From contig MNCI01015910.1 in NCBI GenBank assembly GCA_015680685.1, positions 706,939 through 770,938 of the forward strand: a stretch of DNA of 64,000 bases, written 5' to 3'. Each line of letters opens with the position of its first letter. Position 1 is the first letter of the stretch. Below are positions 11,766 through 22,967 of the stretch, one piece after another. This DNA is from Gnetum montanum (Eukaryota > Streptophyta > Gnetopsida > Gnetales > Gnetaceae). A model generated the notes under the pieces. The model was not told the DNA's origin and searched no databases. It saw nothing but the letters and a program-made list of their open reading frames with translations. The position numbers and the translations under genes were made by a program.

Positions 11766-11781
11766 AGTGCGTCACCAAGTC

Positions 11782-11788
11782 TATAAAT
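11782..11788 (+). promoter_or_regulatory. TATA box of the B 5' LTR
   Basis: CTATAAATAAGAGG just downstream of the palindrome array; repeated at 18031-18037 in the 3' LTR. Confidence 0.65.
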
Positions 11789-12507
11789 AAGAGGCAGCTC
11801 TCCCTTTTTTCTAAGTTTAGGCCTAAACCATAGTGAAACTCTAGAAATTTTACCTCTCCAAAGATAGAATAATTTCCATGTGCCCACAGTAGGAGCTCCA
11901 AAGTGAATGGATCTTTATTTAACCAAATATTGTACCTGAACACAAGTTTGTGTACAAAAATAAAGACAAACTTCTTGGATAAACCTTGCAGTGCATGGAC
12001 TAAGCTAGATAGGACTTTATTTATTGTTATTTATTTTTTACCATTTAAATGCTTTATTAGGTTATTAATTCTCTCTCAACCCTTCTCTCCTAGTTAAGTG
12101 CATTCAGTACGACCGCTTCGAGCACGTGCGTTACGCTTAGTGATCCCAATAATGAATAGCATTTGGTAACCAAGGTTGCATTGGTTCAGGATGTGAACGG
12201 TAAGTGGGAACGGATGCTGATGCTAGGTTAATTAAGGCTTAGTTAGTTAGTTAAAGTTAGTTAATTAGTTTCTTTACGCTTCACCTCATTACCATAGGAG
12301 ATATAACAGAAAAGATATAAAAATCACATACCTCAGACTTACTTAACCATACAACCGTGAAAAATACAAGTCTAGGAAGATAATGAATGATTAACCTTAA
12401 GTGTTCCATAAGGCATGTAGGCGCTTAGTCTATGGAGTTCGACCGGATCATGCGTGTAACGCTCGTATTCGTATGGTTGAGTGTAGGGATACCTCGCCAC
12501 TCATCAT

Positions 12508-12525
12508 TGGCACCGTTATCGGGGA
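12508..12525 (+). other. Primer-binding site of element B (tRNA-Asp type)
   Basis: TGGCACCGTTATCGGGGA begins one base after the LTR. It differs from the plant tRNA-Asp 3' end complement TGGCGCCGTTGCCGGGGA at three positions. This is the PBS type known from Athila-like plant gypsy elements. Confidence 0.8.
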
Positions 12526-12651
12526 CTAAGTTGTTTATGCGCTAAGTAGAATAGAGGAAATTATCCACATCGTTGGGAGATTAAATGAACCATTAGGGTT
12601 AATTAAATGAAAAATTATATAACGGTTAATCAGCACACCAAATAAGAAACA

Positions 12652-14600
12652 ATGTCTTCTTCTTCGAACAAAAGCACTTCACCACCTAGGGATCATACAA
12701 GAAATAGTCGACAGTCTAAAACACATAACCAAAATCTGCCAGTTCCTCAACAGTACTGGGTAGTATATACTCATCTCGATGAGTATATACCTGATTTTAC
12801 TTTTATCCTCCATCAGGATGAACAACTGCGTTGGAGAGATTTGCAAGGTAACATAGTGTTACCTCCAGATCGGGCAGTCCCTGACATGCTCCTTTGTGCT
12901 CTTCTACGGATAGGCATGACATAGCTATACGCTGAATACATTGTAGGTGATTTTGACACAAGGGATTACCATCCCATAGTAGCACAACATTTAAGGGACT
13001 CGCGGTAGGAGAGCCACCATACATTGTTGAAGGGCAAAGGGGTCCCGCATGTCCTAAGCAAAATTGGAGATGGTGAACCAATTATAACAGGTTCTCCATC
13101 AAATGATGTTCCCCCTCCTAACAATAGTGAGGAGTTGGGGTATCAGAACTTATGCTCCATGATTCATAACCCTAGTTTTGATACCCATGAACACCAACTA
13201 TTCATTAAGGGAACAAAAACACATGACAAGGATGGGCACTCGGATTGTCATCACAATCGAGGCCGTAGCCATAGAAGAGAAGGTAAGAAACACCATCATG
13301 GTGATAGTTCTCCTTCTTCTTTCCCTTCATCACATCATTCACCCTCTCCTTGCACATCAGGGTGTAGTCACAAAGAGCATAACGGTGAGGATAAGGGTAA
13401 GAAAAATGAGAGACCTCGACAAGAGAGTTGAGAGCGAGGATGAGGGTAGTCTAGAGAGACTAGGCATGATAGAAGGGAAAGTAGGGAACCACGTAGGCAT
13501 CATAGACGTCATGAGAGAGATGATCATGATGAATCCCTACTTGCAACCCAAAGTATGCTAGATATTATGAAGGCAGTTAGAATACCTACAAGGCATCAAA
13601 AAGATAGTTGGATCAAGAGATTAGATATGAATAATATCTCATGCTTCGAAGGGGGATACAAAGCTAATCCACAGAACCATTTATAGATATTTCATGATAC
13701 CTGCACCTTGCAAAATATTGAAACTGAGTGGCAAAAATTAAAGTTATTCCCTAGGACACTCATAAAGGAAGCGGGAAGTTGGTACCGGTCTTTAGAACTG
13801 GAGACCATTAGGAGATGGAGTACAATGCTAGAATTGTTCAATGATAAATACCAAACGTACTCAAGAGTGTCTAACTTGTGTAAGTAGATCCAAGGATGGA
13901 AGTAAGGTAATCACGAATCCTTGGATGCTGCCATGAGCTGATATTATGCATTGCTACATTATTGCCCAGGTCATGATTATGCACAATGGGATCAACTCCG
14001 CCACCTCGTAGATGGGCTAAGACATGAATCCAGGAGAACCCTTGGGACATATTCCCAAGGGAGATTATCTGAACTTAGGTCCCATAAATTTCATCAATTG
14101 TTGGAGCAAGTAGCTAAAGAAGAAGGGGAGCTATGGAAAAGAGAAAGCGTAGAAGAATATAACCGCGATCCTTCCCTCCAAAAGAAGGGAGTGAGATTCT
14201 ATGATGAAGAGGATGAGTCACCACTCAAAGAGTTGGTGAATAGAAAAACCTTTCCACTTCAAAAGCTAATAATGGAAGTGTCGGCTAAGGTAGATGAAAT
14301 ATGGAGCTCCTTAGATAGTAAAATTAAAACTATCCTAAAGATTGTAGGGGAATCTAAGGAGGAATGAAGTAGTCACAAGGATAAGAAAAAGTGGAGAGAT
14401 TCAGGTCATACACGTGACAAGGATAAGGGAAAAATGACTATCACTGATGAGGTTGTGGATTCAGACACAGACAATGATGGTGGATGTGAGATTTGCCAAT
14501 ATGACCATCCTAAGGGATGTTTCCCAATAATCTCACATCTACAAGAGTCTAGGGTGTATGCACTCAACCCAAGACTTAACATATGGCAGGCACCCTGAAG
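12652..14600 (+). pseudogene. gag of element B (several frameshifts and stops)
   Basis: The start ATG at 12652 (MSSSSNK) lies 126 bases after the PBS. The N-terminal segment is open to 12924 and includes FTFILHQDE, also recognisable in the C gag. A His/Ser/Lys-rich stretch follows (about 13200-13440). The capsid-like core spans 13560-14367: KEAGSWYRSLELETIRRWS near 13770, and an open block at 13951-14367 with LEQVAKEEGELW. A knuckle-like CEICQYDHPKGCF is at about 14485-14523. At least four breaks split the frame, so no full Gag can be made. A and C carry the same domains in the same order. Confidence 0.75.
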
Positions 14601-15099
14601 GTTACCTTATCCCAAAGGTAACCCAAGGCAATTCCACCAACCGTTAACATATTATCCAAGTGGAACTCCACCACAACCTATCAAGAAACATTAGTAGTGG
14701 TAACACCCATAGTCATGGGGGATGCTACCGCCTAGACAAAAATACCCTTATCGACAACCAGATCCTTATGGCTATTACGTGTAGCAACCGGTTTCTCCAA
14801 GTGACTCTATGGGTCACGCAACCCCACAACATCATTACCAAGTTCTGGAGTATTTTAGGACTCCTTCTCCTACGAAAGACACACCACATGTGTACCATCC
14901 TCCAAATCCATCTGCCACTCATCCACCAATAGTTCCACTACCACCCACTCCAACAATGCAAGGGGAACTCCCCACTCAACCACAGCAATGTAATGCTACG
15001 AGAGCTATAAACCTTTGACCCGCTGTTAGTTCTGATAACCAAAAGAAGAGAAGACCTTTCTTCATAATCAAAAGCCCAAACAAGCTCTCACAATGACAA

Positions 15100-15775
15100 G
15101 TGGTTGAGTCTATGTACGCTCCTCTAACAAATAAGGCTTCGGAGCTCCCTTCAAGCCAACAACAGGGCTTAACGTATATAGTTATGTTAACACATACCAT
15201 TACTAACTGGATCAAGGTAGGCCACCTTCCTAGGAAACTCTCTAATCCTGGAAGTCCCTTAATCTACCTCCAAGTCACCGGGAACAAACCTCATAAGGCT
15301 CTTCTTGACTTAGGTTCTGGATTCAACTTAATCTCACGAGAAATATATCAAGCCTGGAACCTGTCTCCACTCAAGAAAGAGCAATATTCAACTAGAGCTG
15401 GCTGACCAGTCCATCACCATTCCCTTGGGATTGGTGGAGGACATCATTACCACTGTGTGTGGTTGGTCATACCCAGCTGATTTCCTGGTAATAGAAGTCA
15501 ACAACAACAAAGGGGACTTCCCAATTATAATGGGAAGGGCATGGCTAAGTACAATAGATGCATGCCTAGGAATCCACAATCTATCCTTGGAAATATCTAA
15601 GATAAACATTTATGGAAAGATCGAGAAGAAGAAAGTTCCATGCATCACATACAATGACTCAAAGAGTGATGACATGGAGGAATGCTCAGCATTTCCTACA
15701 TGTAACCAGTGTGCACCAAAGGATAACATACAACAGTGCCTGTATGTACTAACCACACAACAAGAGAACACCTAG
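15100..15775 (+). pseudogene. Protease-like segment of element B
   Basis: First part (15100-15405) contains IYLQVTGNKPHKALLDLGS then NLIS. After a frameshift the second (15425-15775) contains PIIMGRAWLS, the usual C-terminal G-R-x-W/F-L motif of plant gypsy retropepsins. The catalytic triplet D-S/T-G reads D-L-G (Asp codon 15307-15309), so activity is doubtful even without the frameshift. No RT domain follows: the frame ends at 15775 and the DNA becomes non-coding. Confidence 0.7.
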
Positions 15776-17915
15776 TGGTTGACAGCTAATTAAGAAAGCA
15801 ACCCACCAACATGCATGGAATGAACTGGGGGAACAACTCATGCCCACAATGAAGGCATAGATACATTAGAGTATGAGCGTCACCTACTTCCACCCCTTAA
15901 CCTAAAAACATCAATCGAGAGACGTTGGACACTTTTAAGAAATTCAAACAAGCATTCATTATTTTAGGTCTCTCCCTTTCCATTTAGTCATGGGGGAGAT
16001 GGCCACATATGCTAATCATTTGGGGCCCTTAGTTCTTTTAATTTTTTGTTTTACACATTTTTGTTTTACATATTTTTGTTTTACACATTTTTGTTTTGCA
16101 AGTTTTTGTTTTACAAATTTCTTCAACTTTTCTTTTTTTTGTTTTACAACATCGTTTATACCTTTTTCATTTCTTTGTGTGTGTATTATCCATCTTGTCA
16201 AGTTTGTCATTTAATAAGTGTTCTTCATGATGGTATGAACTATTTTTATATTGATTGCTAATGTTTGGTTTTTACCTTTAAGTCATGATGTTGATACTAA
16301 GGTATGGTTCTTTTGATATAGTAGGAAATGAGTTCACTTCATTCATACATACATGAATTTCTATGGTCTCTCTTGGCTTGGAATTATACAGTCTCTTTCT
16401 AAATAAGAACTATAACGAATCGGTGACTAGGCATTTCTCAAACTAAGGAAGGACTCAAGGATTGAAAAGGGTGTGACTTCAAGGGAACTTGATGTATTTG
16501 CGTTGGTCATTCTCTTGGGTACTTGGATGTTTTCTTCTTAAGTTTTCTTACCGTTCCAACGTTACTCAATTATCGGGAAGTTGAGCTAATAAAAATAACA
16601 AAGTCTTTGCATGGTATGGTTCTCAAGCATAAACATATAAAACAACAACAAAAATAGTGAGAATTCAAAGCACACCCCTTAGACAAAATAACCATTTGGG
16701 CTACAAGCATTAGTTATGGAACTAAAATAAAAATGTTCCCTCTAACTAAAGTCCTTCTCGCTTCCCATTCTCTCCTCCTTCGTTTCGTTAGAATGGTGGT
16801 GGCTCTTTGGGAAGGCATTCTTGTTACTTCAAGAGTATGGGTTGCCCGAATGCATTAATGCAAAGTCACTGGATGTGGTTTGTTGAGGCCAAACTTGGAA
16901 TGGGATCTACTAAGTCACATTAATCATTAAATACACAAGAGGCTATACACCACCTTGTTCTTGGGATTCAATTCCATTCTCTTCTCTCCATCCTTCTCTC
17001 CATTATTCACCTCATTGCTAGTTGTATCATTAGTGTATATTTTGGTTGACGCATTATTTTCTTTTTGGTAAATTCTTGTGGTTAAGACTTTAACTCTTGT
17101 TCCACATGACATTCCCAGAGCCTATGGACTCTTTGAATGTCATTTTTTCATGGCATTAAGGGAATGAGCCTGCTTTGGGGAGGACCCACTGGCATTCCTA
17201 TTTGGTGCACCAGTTAAATTTTTTCCCTTAAACATTTGTGTAATCAACTTTATTTGTTCATTTCCATCTTGACATCTATTTCATAGACGTTATAGTTTTC
17301 TCTTTTTCTCCATCTTTCTTCTTCTTTTTCTTTCTCCATTCTATCGCTACCGGAGGTTCTCTCTTAGTCATGGGGGTTTGGATCCAATTTTTTTGATTTT
17401 CTCCTAACCCCTACACCTTCGGTAGTCACCATTAGTATATCTCCAAATCCACATTAGCCATACCACAACTTAGCCAATGGACCTTTCACCGAAGCAAGGT
17501 ATCAATTACATTATGATTCATTTACCCTTGCTAATAAAATATTGTGTTGTGTGTGCATATGGAAATCATACAACAAAGAATTGGATCTGGAGGGAACACT
17601 TGGAATGGATTATTGCTGAAACAGCTATGCAAGGAGCAAGATTGATGGCACGCTTACGAATGGACAACAAAAGGCACAATCTTGGCGTTGGCAGCAACAA
17701 GACTTCTTCTCTTTTCTCTCTTCTCTCTCAACTACCAAATAAGGCCTAGTGTCAAATGTATAAGGTGTTCACTCTTATTATCATGAACACCAGTTTTGTC
17801 TTGTCTTGTAATGATGATCCGTTCACATGTCATCCCATTCACCATTAGTTCCATTCAAGTTAATAATCCCATACCTTCCCAATATTTTGTAAGGAACTCG
17901 AGGATGATTTTTTAT
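15776..17915 (+). other. Non-coding 3' region of element B
   Basis: About 2.1 kb with no recognisable protein. Contains two early copies of the PPT-like box TTAGTCATGGGGG (15984-15996 and 17364-17376) and the T-rich tandem repeat at 16035-16145. The open frame at 15990-16214 only reflects that repeat. Confidence 0.6.
16035..16145 (+). repeat. Tandem 16-base repeat TTTTTGTTTTACACAT (about 5 units)
   Basis: Consecutive units TTTTTGTTTTACACAT, TTTTTGTTTTACATAT, TTTTTGTTTTACACAT, TTTTTGTTTTGCAAG and TTTTTGTTTTACAAAT, decaying into a T-rich run. Confidence 0.8.
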
Positions 17916-17930
17916 TTAGTCATGGGGGTA
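17916..17930 (+). other. Polypurine tract of element B
   Basis: TTAGTCATGGGGGTA directly before the 3' LTR start TGATGGGACG. G has the similar ATTGTGGGGGTA directly before TGATAAAG at 46106. Confidence 0.75.
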
Positions 17931-18768
17931 TGATGGGACGTAATATCTCATGGGCCATGATATCATGTCCGCTGCGATATCGCATCCCCCGCGATATCGC
18001 GTATGCGATATCGCGATGCAGCACCAAGTCTATAAATAAGAGGCGGCTCTCCCTTGTTTCTAAGTTTAGGCCTAAACTGTAGTGAAAATATGGCAGTTTT
18101 ACCTCTCCAGAGATAGAATAATTTCCATGTGCTCGCAGTAGGAGCTCCAAAGTAAATGGATCTTTATTTGACCAAATATTGTACCTGAACACAAGTTTGT
18201 GTACGAAAATAAAGACAAAATTCTTGGATAAACCTTGCAGTGCATGGACTAAGATAGATAGGACTTTATTTACTATTATTTATTTTTTACCATTTAAATG
18301 CTTTATTAGTTGATTAATTCTCTCTCAACCCTTCTCTCCTAGTTAAGTGCATTCAGTACGACTGCTTCGAGCATGTGTGTTACGCTTGGTGATCCCAGTA
18401 AAGAATAGCATTTGGTAACCAAGGTTGCATTGGTTTAGGGTGTGAACGGTAAGTGGGAATGGATGCTGATGCTAGGTTAATTAAGGCTTAGTTAGTTAGT
18501 TAAATTTAGTTAATTAGTCTCTTCACCCTTCACCTCATCAGCATAGGAGATAAAACAAAAAAGATATAAAAATCACATACCTCATGCTTACTTAACCATA
18601 CAACCATGACAAATACAACAAATACAAGTAAGTCTAGGAAGACAATGAACAATTAACCTTAAGTGTTCCATAAGGCATGTAGGCACTTAGTCTGCAGAGT
18701 TCGACCAGATCACGTGTGTAACGCTCGTATTCATATGGTTGAGTGTAGGGGTACCTCGCCACTCATCA
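17931..18768 (+). repeat. 3' LTR of element B (838 bp)
   Basis: TGATGGGACG to CCACTCATCA, followed by the GTTAC target-site copy. Carries five GATATC sites (17940, 17957, 17974, 17991, 18005) before TATAAATAAG at 18031. Confidence 0.92.
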
Positions 18769-18773
18769 GTTAC
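18769..18773. other. Right target-site duplication of element B (GTTAC)
   Basis: Matches 11633-11637. To its right the interior of element C resumes (GGATAAGGTAGCC, against GGATAAGGTAACC in A at 3404). Confidence 0.9.
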
Positions 18774-18789
18774 CTTATATTACCTTGGG

Positions 18790-20774
18790 GATAAGGTAGC
18801 CTTCTAGACATATGCTTTTTGACAAAGCTTGGATTGAGTGCATATATCCTAGATTCTTGCAAGTGGGCCATAATAAGAGAACTTTGCTTAGGATATTCAT
18901 ATTGGCACACATTGCTTCCTTCCTCTTCCTCTAAACTAGAGTCAGTGTACCCTTTAATAGTAGCAATGTGTCCTTTGTGATAATAAATTTTTCATCCATA
19001 ATCTCTTTTTTTTATCCTTTATTTACCTTTATTAAGTTCTTGTTCAATATTTTCTTCCATAATGTTTAGGGCTATAGCAAACTTTTCATCCACTGAATTC
19101 CACATGTTCTCTACTTTAGTTGTTATATCATTTACTGATTTTTAAATAGGTAGAGTCCTTTTTTGGATAAAATCCCCAAGGTTTCATCCTCTTGCTTGTC
19201 ACATATCCACACATCATGTTTTCTTATTGATGGATCTCTGTTATACTCTTTAGCTAACTCTCTCTTCTTAATTTCTCCTTCCTCTTTCATTACATGATCA
19301 GTTAATCTTTGAATTCAATGGACAATCATATCTAATAGTCATTCTTGAGCATAAACCCCAAGGATCTCTTTGGGTTTTTTTTTCGTCAACCCATCTACTA
19401 TGTGCCTTAGTTATTCTTTCTATGAGAATCCATGGCCTAGGTTTCTATGTAGTAACGAATAATATCTACCCATTGTTGCATCAAGGGATTTGTGTATCCC
19501 TTACTTCAATCCTTGGATCTACTTTCTTAAGTTTGATACTCATGAGTAAGTTTCATATTTATCATTAAAGAGTTCTAGCATAATACTCCATCATTGAATT
19601 AATTCTAGTCCTAGAAATCTGTACCAACTTTCTACCTCCTTAATGAATGTCTAAGGGAAGAACTTAAGTTTCTACCAATCACTCTCTATATTCTATAGGG
19701 CATAAGGATCATGGAATTCTTGAAGGTGGTGTTGTGGATTTGTATTATATCCACCCTCAAATCTAGGAATGTTGTGCATGTCTAGCTACTTAATGTGGCT
19801 ATCCCTTATGTGCCTTATTGGAATGTGGATTACTTCCCTGATGTTTATCATGCTACAAGTAGCCAATAGGTGTTCTTCATAGTGATCAAGCTCATGGGCT
19901 CTATTGTAGTGGTGACCCCTTCTATGTTCATAATGCTCCCTTTCTTCATGTCTAATCCTTTCTCTTCTTTGTTCATAATCATCCTCTTCATTATCAAGAT
20001 ATCCTCTTCTATGTTCATGTCTCTCACCATCCCTTCATTTTTCCTTGTCATCGTCTCGATATCAATGTTCTTTCTTGTCAAACTCTATAGATGAGTGTGA
20101 GGAGGTGAAGGAAGTAGTTGGAGAATGGTGTCTGCTGCTTCTCCTTTGGTGACTCCTTGATTCATTCTCCTTTGTCTTGTTAAAAACTCTAGGCCTTGAG
20201 CTCTGCCTATGTGTTGAGTCTTTTGCATTCCTTCTAAGGTAATCTACAAGAGTTGACTTTAGCTTTGTGTTGACAAGATCTTCAATGTGTATAACTAGTG
20301 TGTGTGAGTGGGATCTTTGAAGTTGATAGAATTTTCCAGCTTGGAGTGAGGTATCTTTAATTCCTCCAAGAAACCTATCTGAGGGGCTTCATTTCCCTTC
20401 TCTTATTCATGATGAGCTTCCATAATAGCATTTCTTTTTTCCTAAGCCTCTATTGGCTATTATAACCTAGTCATGTTCTTTGTGACTTGGTATCCTTCTT
20501 ATTCATGACTTAGATTGGTCTTCTTGAGGGCTGCTTGAAACATTAGTGTTTTGTAACTCTCTAGTGATAGGACTATGTTACCTTGCATATTCCTCCATCT
20601 GGATTATTCATCTTGGTAAAGGATGAAAGTAAAATTAGGATAGTACTAATCATTGTGAGCATATGAAACTCTTATTTGCATTGGTTAACTCTAGTATTCG
20701 TCATCATGATTTCTATCATAAATTTTTTGTAGTTTTGTGGTAGGTAACATATTTTCTCTCTCTATTGAAGCCAT
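18790..20774 (-). pseudogene. Decayed gag of element C
   Basis: Minus strand: ATG at 20774 (MASIERE), about 125 bases after the PBS, as in A and B. A FTFILYQDE motif near the N-terminus matches FTFILHQDE in B, followed by a stretch like RDLQGNIVL. A charged segment lies at 19848-20081. The capsid-like core is at about 19560-19680 (the counterpart of SWYRSLEL in B) and a knuckle remnant at about 18850-18910. Numerous stops. The 3' edge reaches the insertion point of B at 18773; the following C sequence continues at 11632. Confidence 0.6.
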
Positions 20775-20898
20775 GTTATAGTTTCGACACTTAACTTGTG
20801 TGTGTGCTATTAAAATTGATTTTAGGTATAAGGGTAGACTTTATGGTTCTTAATATAAAGAAATTTATAAGATCAATTACGTAGCATACATTGACACA

Positions 20899-20916
20899 TC
20901 CCTAGCAACAGTGCCA
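20899..20916 (-). other. Primer-binding site of element C (tRNA-Asp type)
   Basis: Minus strand TGGCACTGTTGCTAGGGA. Differs from TGGCGCCGTTGCCGGGGA by four changes, all G-to-A or C-to-T, as expected from decay of methylated cytosine. Confidence 0.75.
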
Positions 20917-20917
20917 A

Positions 20918-21771
20918 TAATGAGTAGTGGAGCATCCAACACTCTACCATACAATTCATGAGTGCTCACACATGATCAAATCATATTCTATAGATGGACA
21001 ATTTAGTTATCCTAGTAATTGAAGTTAAGTTTGAGATCATTGTCTTCCCACTTTGAGCTAGTGAAATTCAAGTGTATGGTTTAGCTCCTAGTAAGGCATA
21101 TGATTAACTGATGTTGTTAGGCTCTTACATGCTCCTAAAGTAAACATGATTGAATAAATTTTAAGTCCAGTTAACTAAGAAAACATAAACCTATCTTAGC
21201 CTAATGCAATGGATATCTAGTCCTAGTCTACTATACACACCTTGGACTCATGTAGTCATCATTGAGATTACCAAGTGATATTACTAACAAGTAAATCAAG
21301 CAGTGCCACTACTAGGTTACTAGATAACTACACTTAGCACTCAAAACCAATCGTATCCATTTTGCTTACTAATGACATGTAAAATAAAGTGCTTGAAATG
21401 TAAATGATTAACTAAGAAAATAGTAAAGATTATGCTAAGTAAAAAAATCAAGCTAAAGGAATGCTATAATGATGAAAAGCAAACTCAATCTTCATTGCCT
21501 TCATGAATTCCATCCAAGTATAATTCACTTGAATGAAAATTCTAGATAACTGCTAAACATCACACTGTGAGCATTCACTCTCTATTACAACTATGAAATA
21601 AAATTCTAATAGTTTTTCTAAGACTTGAAATGAAAAAGTTTTGGATTAAGCACCCAAGTATCAGTATTTATAGGGCTACACACATTTCAATACATTGCAT
21701 CAACAATGACATAGCATGTACCATGACATCATTGCTATGATATCACATCACAACAGAATTTGACTTTATCA
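20918..21771 (-). repeat. 5' LTR of element C (854 bp)
   Basis: Minus strand TGATAAAGTC to CTCATTA (terminal CA mutated to TA). Same family as the LTRs at 5490-6365 and 46106-46986. TATAAATA at 21672-21665. Flank outside is CCTAT (21772-21776), expected to be the target-site duplication; the other copy is out of view. Confidence 0.8.
21665..21672 (-). promoter_or_regulatory. TATA box of the C LTR
   Basis: AGCCCTATAAATAC on the minus strand, the same context as in G at 46220. Confidence 0.5.
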
Positions 21772-22967
21772 CCTATGGTAAGACACCTTACGTCCTTGTT
21801 TCAACAATCCCTTATACAACCCATTTCACCTCACTGTATATTTAATCATAACTTTATGGTTTCATATAATATAGTATTAATTTTCCAATCTGGTGATGCG
21901 AACATGTGCATTTTCCTAGACAAGTATGTCTTACATTCAACTTCTCAAGTGCCTACGGACACTTTTAGGCAAAGTTATATAAGGGCACTAAAGGCTGAAG
22001 CTTCCTTTGGAGATGGCCCACTTGTAAAACTATTATATCTCATACTTGACAAGAAATTCTACATCATCTTATGCCTTCTAAAATAATCAAGACATAATAA
22101 ACACTTTCCATATCATCTTCAAACTTTTCCATCAATTCCAAACCTTCAATCCATCTCAAATTGACTCAATAAACTTTCATTGCCCAAGATTCCTTTCTTC
22201 GAAACTTTGAATGTCAAATTTTAGAAAACTGAGCATCATTAATGATCCAAGACCCTTTGGACAAGCTTCACATCTTCTAAACATTCCAATTGACCCATTT
22301 TTTCCTAGAAAATTCAACAAAATCTTGATTTTTTTTATGATGATGTCGTAGCCCCTACAATGTAACCTCTTTGATGTCACACACATCAAATAGTATATAT
22401 ACACATGGGAGTTAGCAAAATTTTTCATTCCTTCATGTTGCAGCAAGAGAAGTTTTGCAGTTTTCTCTCTAATATTTGGTAAGTTAACTTCCCAAGGCCA
22501 TAACTTCATCCCCAAAGCTCTAATCCCCAAAATTCTTGAACCTTACTGATCCCAAAGTGCTCAACTTAGTTGTGGAAGGGTACATTGCATGATATCTAAA
22601 AAATTTGAGCTAAAAATTTTCTAACTCTTGAAACATATTATAAAGGATAAGTATAAGAAATAATAAGAAGATCATCATTAATCAATCAAACCTAAGCCAA
22701 AGGACTTAGTTAATTCTCCTAATCAACCAAACCAACCATTTTAGGGCATAATAAACAAGGAAATGACAACTATGGGAGGTCCTAGTAATTAAGGATATAA
22801 CACTAAAGGGGTTTTATTTTGAAAATTTTTCCATCTCTACAATTATAATAAGATAAGAACTTGACCCAACCAAGGGTATGAGGAAGATAAATAACCATTA
22901 AGAACCCATCTAAACACTTCAATAATTCCAAACTCTTCATAATTGTAGATGGCCCTAAAGAGACCAA
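21772..22967 (+). mobile_element. Element G, interior segment between C and F
   Basis: Plus-strand interior of G; reverse-matches C 9080-7880 (right arm of the inverted repeat). Ends at the F insertion: joining GAGACCAA (22967) to TTAGCTAAAGG (43605) restores a sequence that aligns with C 7920-7880 in reverse. Short open frames at 21760-22086 and 22177-22530 are not supported as genes. Confidence 0.7.

Larger units (their letters stand above)
11638..12506 (+). repeat. 5' LTR of element B (869 bp)
   Basis: TGACGGGACG to CCACTCATCA. Nearly the same as 17931-18768. The main difference is near the start: eight GATATC-type palindromes here and five in the 3' LTR. Confidence 0.92.
11638..18768 (+). 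mobile_element. Element B: complete short LTR retrotransposon (gag and protease only), 7.1 kb
   Basis: Both LTRs, a matching GTTAC target-site duplication, PBS and PPT are present, so the element inserted as one unit into C. The interior of 5.4 kb codes for Gag and a protease-like segment (12652-15775), then about 2.1 kb of non-coding DNA up to the PPT. RT, RNase H and integrase are absent: it is non-autonomous and must have used enzymes from another element. Gag, PBS and LTR ends match A, C and G, so B is a shorter relative lacking the 3' ORF seen in C and G. Confidence 0.9.
6366..21771 (-). mobile_element. Element C: LTR retrotransposon with gag, protease and a 3' ORF, invaded by A and B
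   Basis: Minus-strand order: 5' LTR (21771-20918), PBS, gag (20774 to about 18790), [element B 11638-18768], protease remnant (about 11080-10890), non-coding and AT-rich stretch, 3' ORF (about 7900-6380), cut by A at 6365. The two sides of B join cleanly when one GTTAC is removed and then align with A. C sits inside G: right of 21771 the plus strand starts CCTATGGTAAG, which matches C's own interior at 9080-9065 in reverse. The 3' LTR of C must lie left of the window. Confidence 0.75.

Noticed and set aside
11605-11943. Minus-strand open frame of 112 codons
   Set aside because: It crosses the B LTR start; its repeated IAYAISRGMRYR-like peptide is only a reading of the GATATC palindrome array.
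15990-16214. Open frame with repeated FCFTHFCF (possible membrane protein)
   Set aside because: Direct product of the 16-base T-rich tandem repeat, in the non-coding 3' region of element B.
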